7,018 nucleotides of DNA. Origin: an uncultured Porphyromonadaceae bacterium (GTDB lineage: Bacteria; Bacteroidota; Bacteroidia; Bacteroidales; Muribaculaceae). Positions 6,958 to 7,018 of the stretch are shown here, one piece after another. Position 1 is the stretch's first letter; every line of letters begins with the position of its first letter. A program made the translations under genes and the position numbers. The stretch is taken from contig CALDIF010000078.1 of NCBI GenBank assembly GCA_937901905.1, positions 1 to 7,018 on the forward strand, read 5' to 3'. The notes under the pieces were generated by a model, which had not been told where the DNA came from, searched no databases, and saw only the letters and a list, made by a program, of their open reading frames with translations.

Positions 6958-7018
6958 AAGGGTGTAAAGAAATTGCGTGAACCACAGCACTTGATTTGAT
7001 GGTCGTAGGAATAACCAG

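Noticed and set aside
6949..6958. DnaA-box-like TTTTCCACA and possible replication origin
   Set aside because: Only one near match to the consensus, no cluster of boxes, no AT-rich unwinding region of origin type, and no replication gene nearby.
6895..7018. Possible C-terminus of an upstream minus-strand gene
   Set aside because: All three minus-strand frames are open over most of this stretch, so openness carries no information, and none of the translations resembles a known protein end. The promoter-like and palindromic signals fit a regulatory region better.
1..7018. CRISPR array, tRNA, rRNA, riboswitch or intrinsic terminator
   Set aside because: No regularly spaced repeats, no cloverleaf or rRNA-like sequence, and no GC-rich hairpin followed by a T-run was seen. 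The hairpin at 85-113 lacks a T-tract.

Overview
The window is a compact two-gene nuclease/helicase plus DNA-methyltransferase unit on the minus strand, probably from a member of the Bacteroidales. Three things point there: a promoter -7 box of the Bacteroidetes type (TAnnTTTG) upstream of the first gene, almost no Shine-Dalgarno signal at either start, and a G+C near 47% in the stretch of coding DNA I counted (901-1140). This placement is inferred; no taxonomic marker gene is present.

Layout, in the direction of transcription (right to left). Positions 6844-7018 are a leader with a candidate promoter and a notable operator-like cluster: three copies of the 7-mer GTTACAA/TTGTAAC, two of them forming a perfect 10-bp-arm inverted repeat. 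Positions 6843-3457 encode an 1128-residue protein with an N-terminal phospholipase D (PLD)-type nuclease domain fused to an SNF2-type helicase. Positions 3455-411 encode a 1014-residue Eco57I/PglX-like N6-adenine DNA methyltransferase whose ATG lies one base after the helicase stop codon, so the pair is almost certainly translated as an operon. Positions 1-410 hold no credible gene.

By family knowledge, a PLD nuclease, an SNF2 translocase and a large Eco57I-like adenine methyltransferase are the parts of restriction-type phage defence: the methyltransferase marks self DNA while the helicase-nuclease acts on unmarked DNA. The parts resemble those of class 1 DISARM (drmD, drmMI, drmC), but here nuclease and helicase are one polypeptide and no DUF1998 partner (drmA/drmB) is visible. 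A DISARM-related or independent two-gene system is therefore an inference, and further genes could lie beyond the window.

The left end is anomalous. From the NPPY catalytic motif onward the methyltransferase gene drops abruptly to about 27% G+C, suggesting that its target-recognition half was exchanged by recombination. The gene then stops only 158 residues after NPPY, before the C-terminal specificity domain expected in this family. The first 410 bases look neither bacterial-coding nor like the neighbouring DNA. Their texture recalls the LTR of plant retrotransposons, so a chimeric assembly or contaminant join at about 400-480 is a serious possibility and would explain the truncation.
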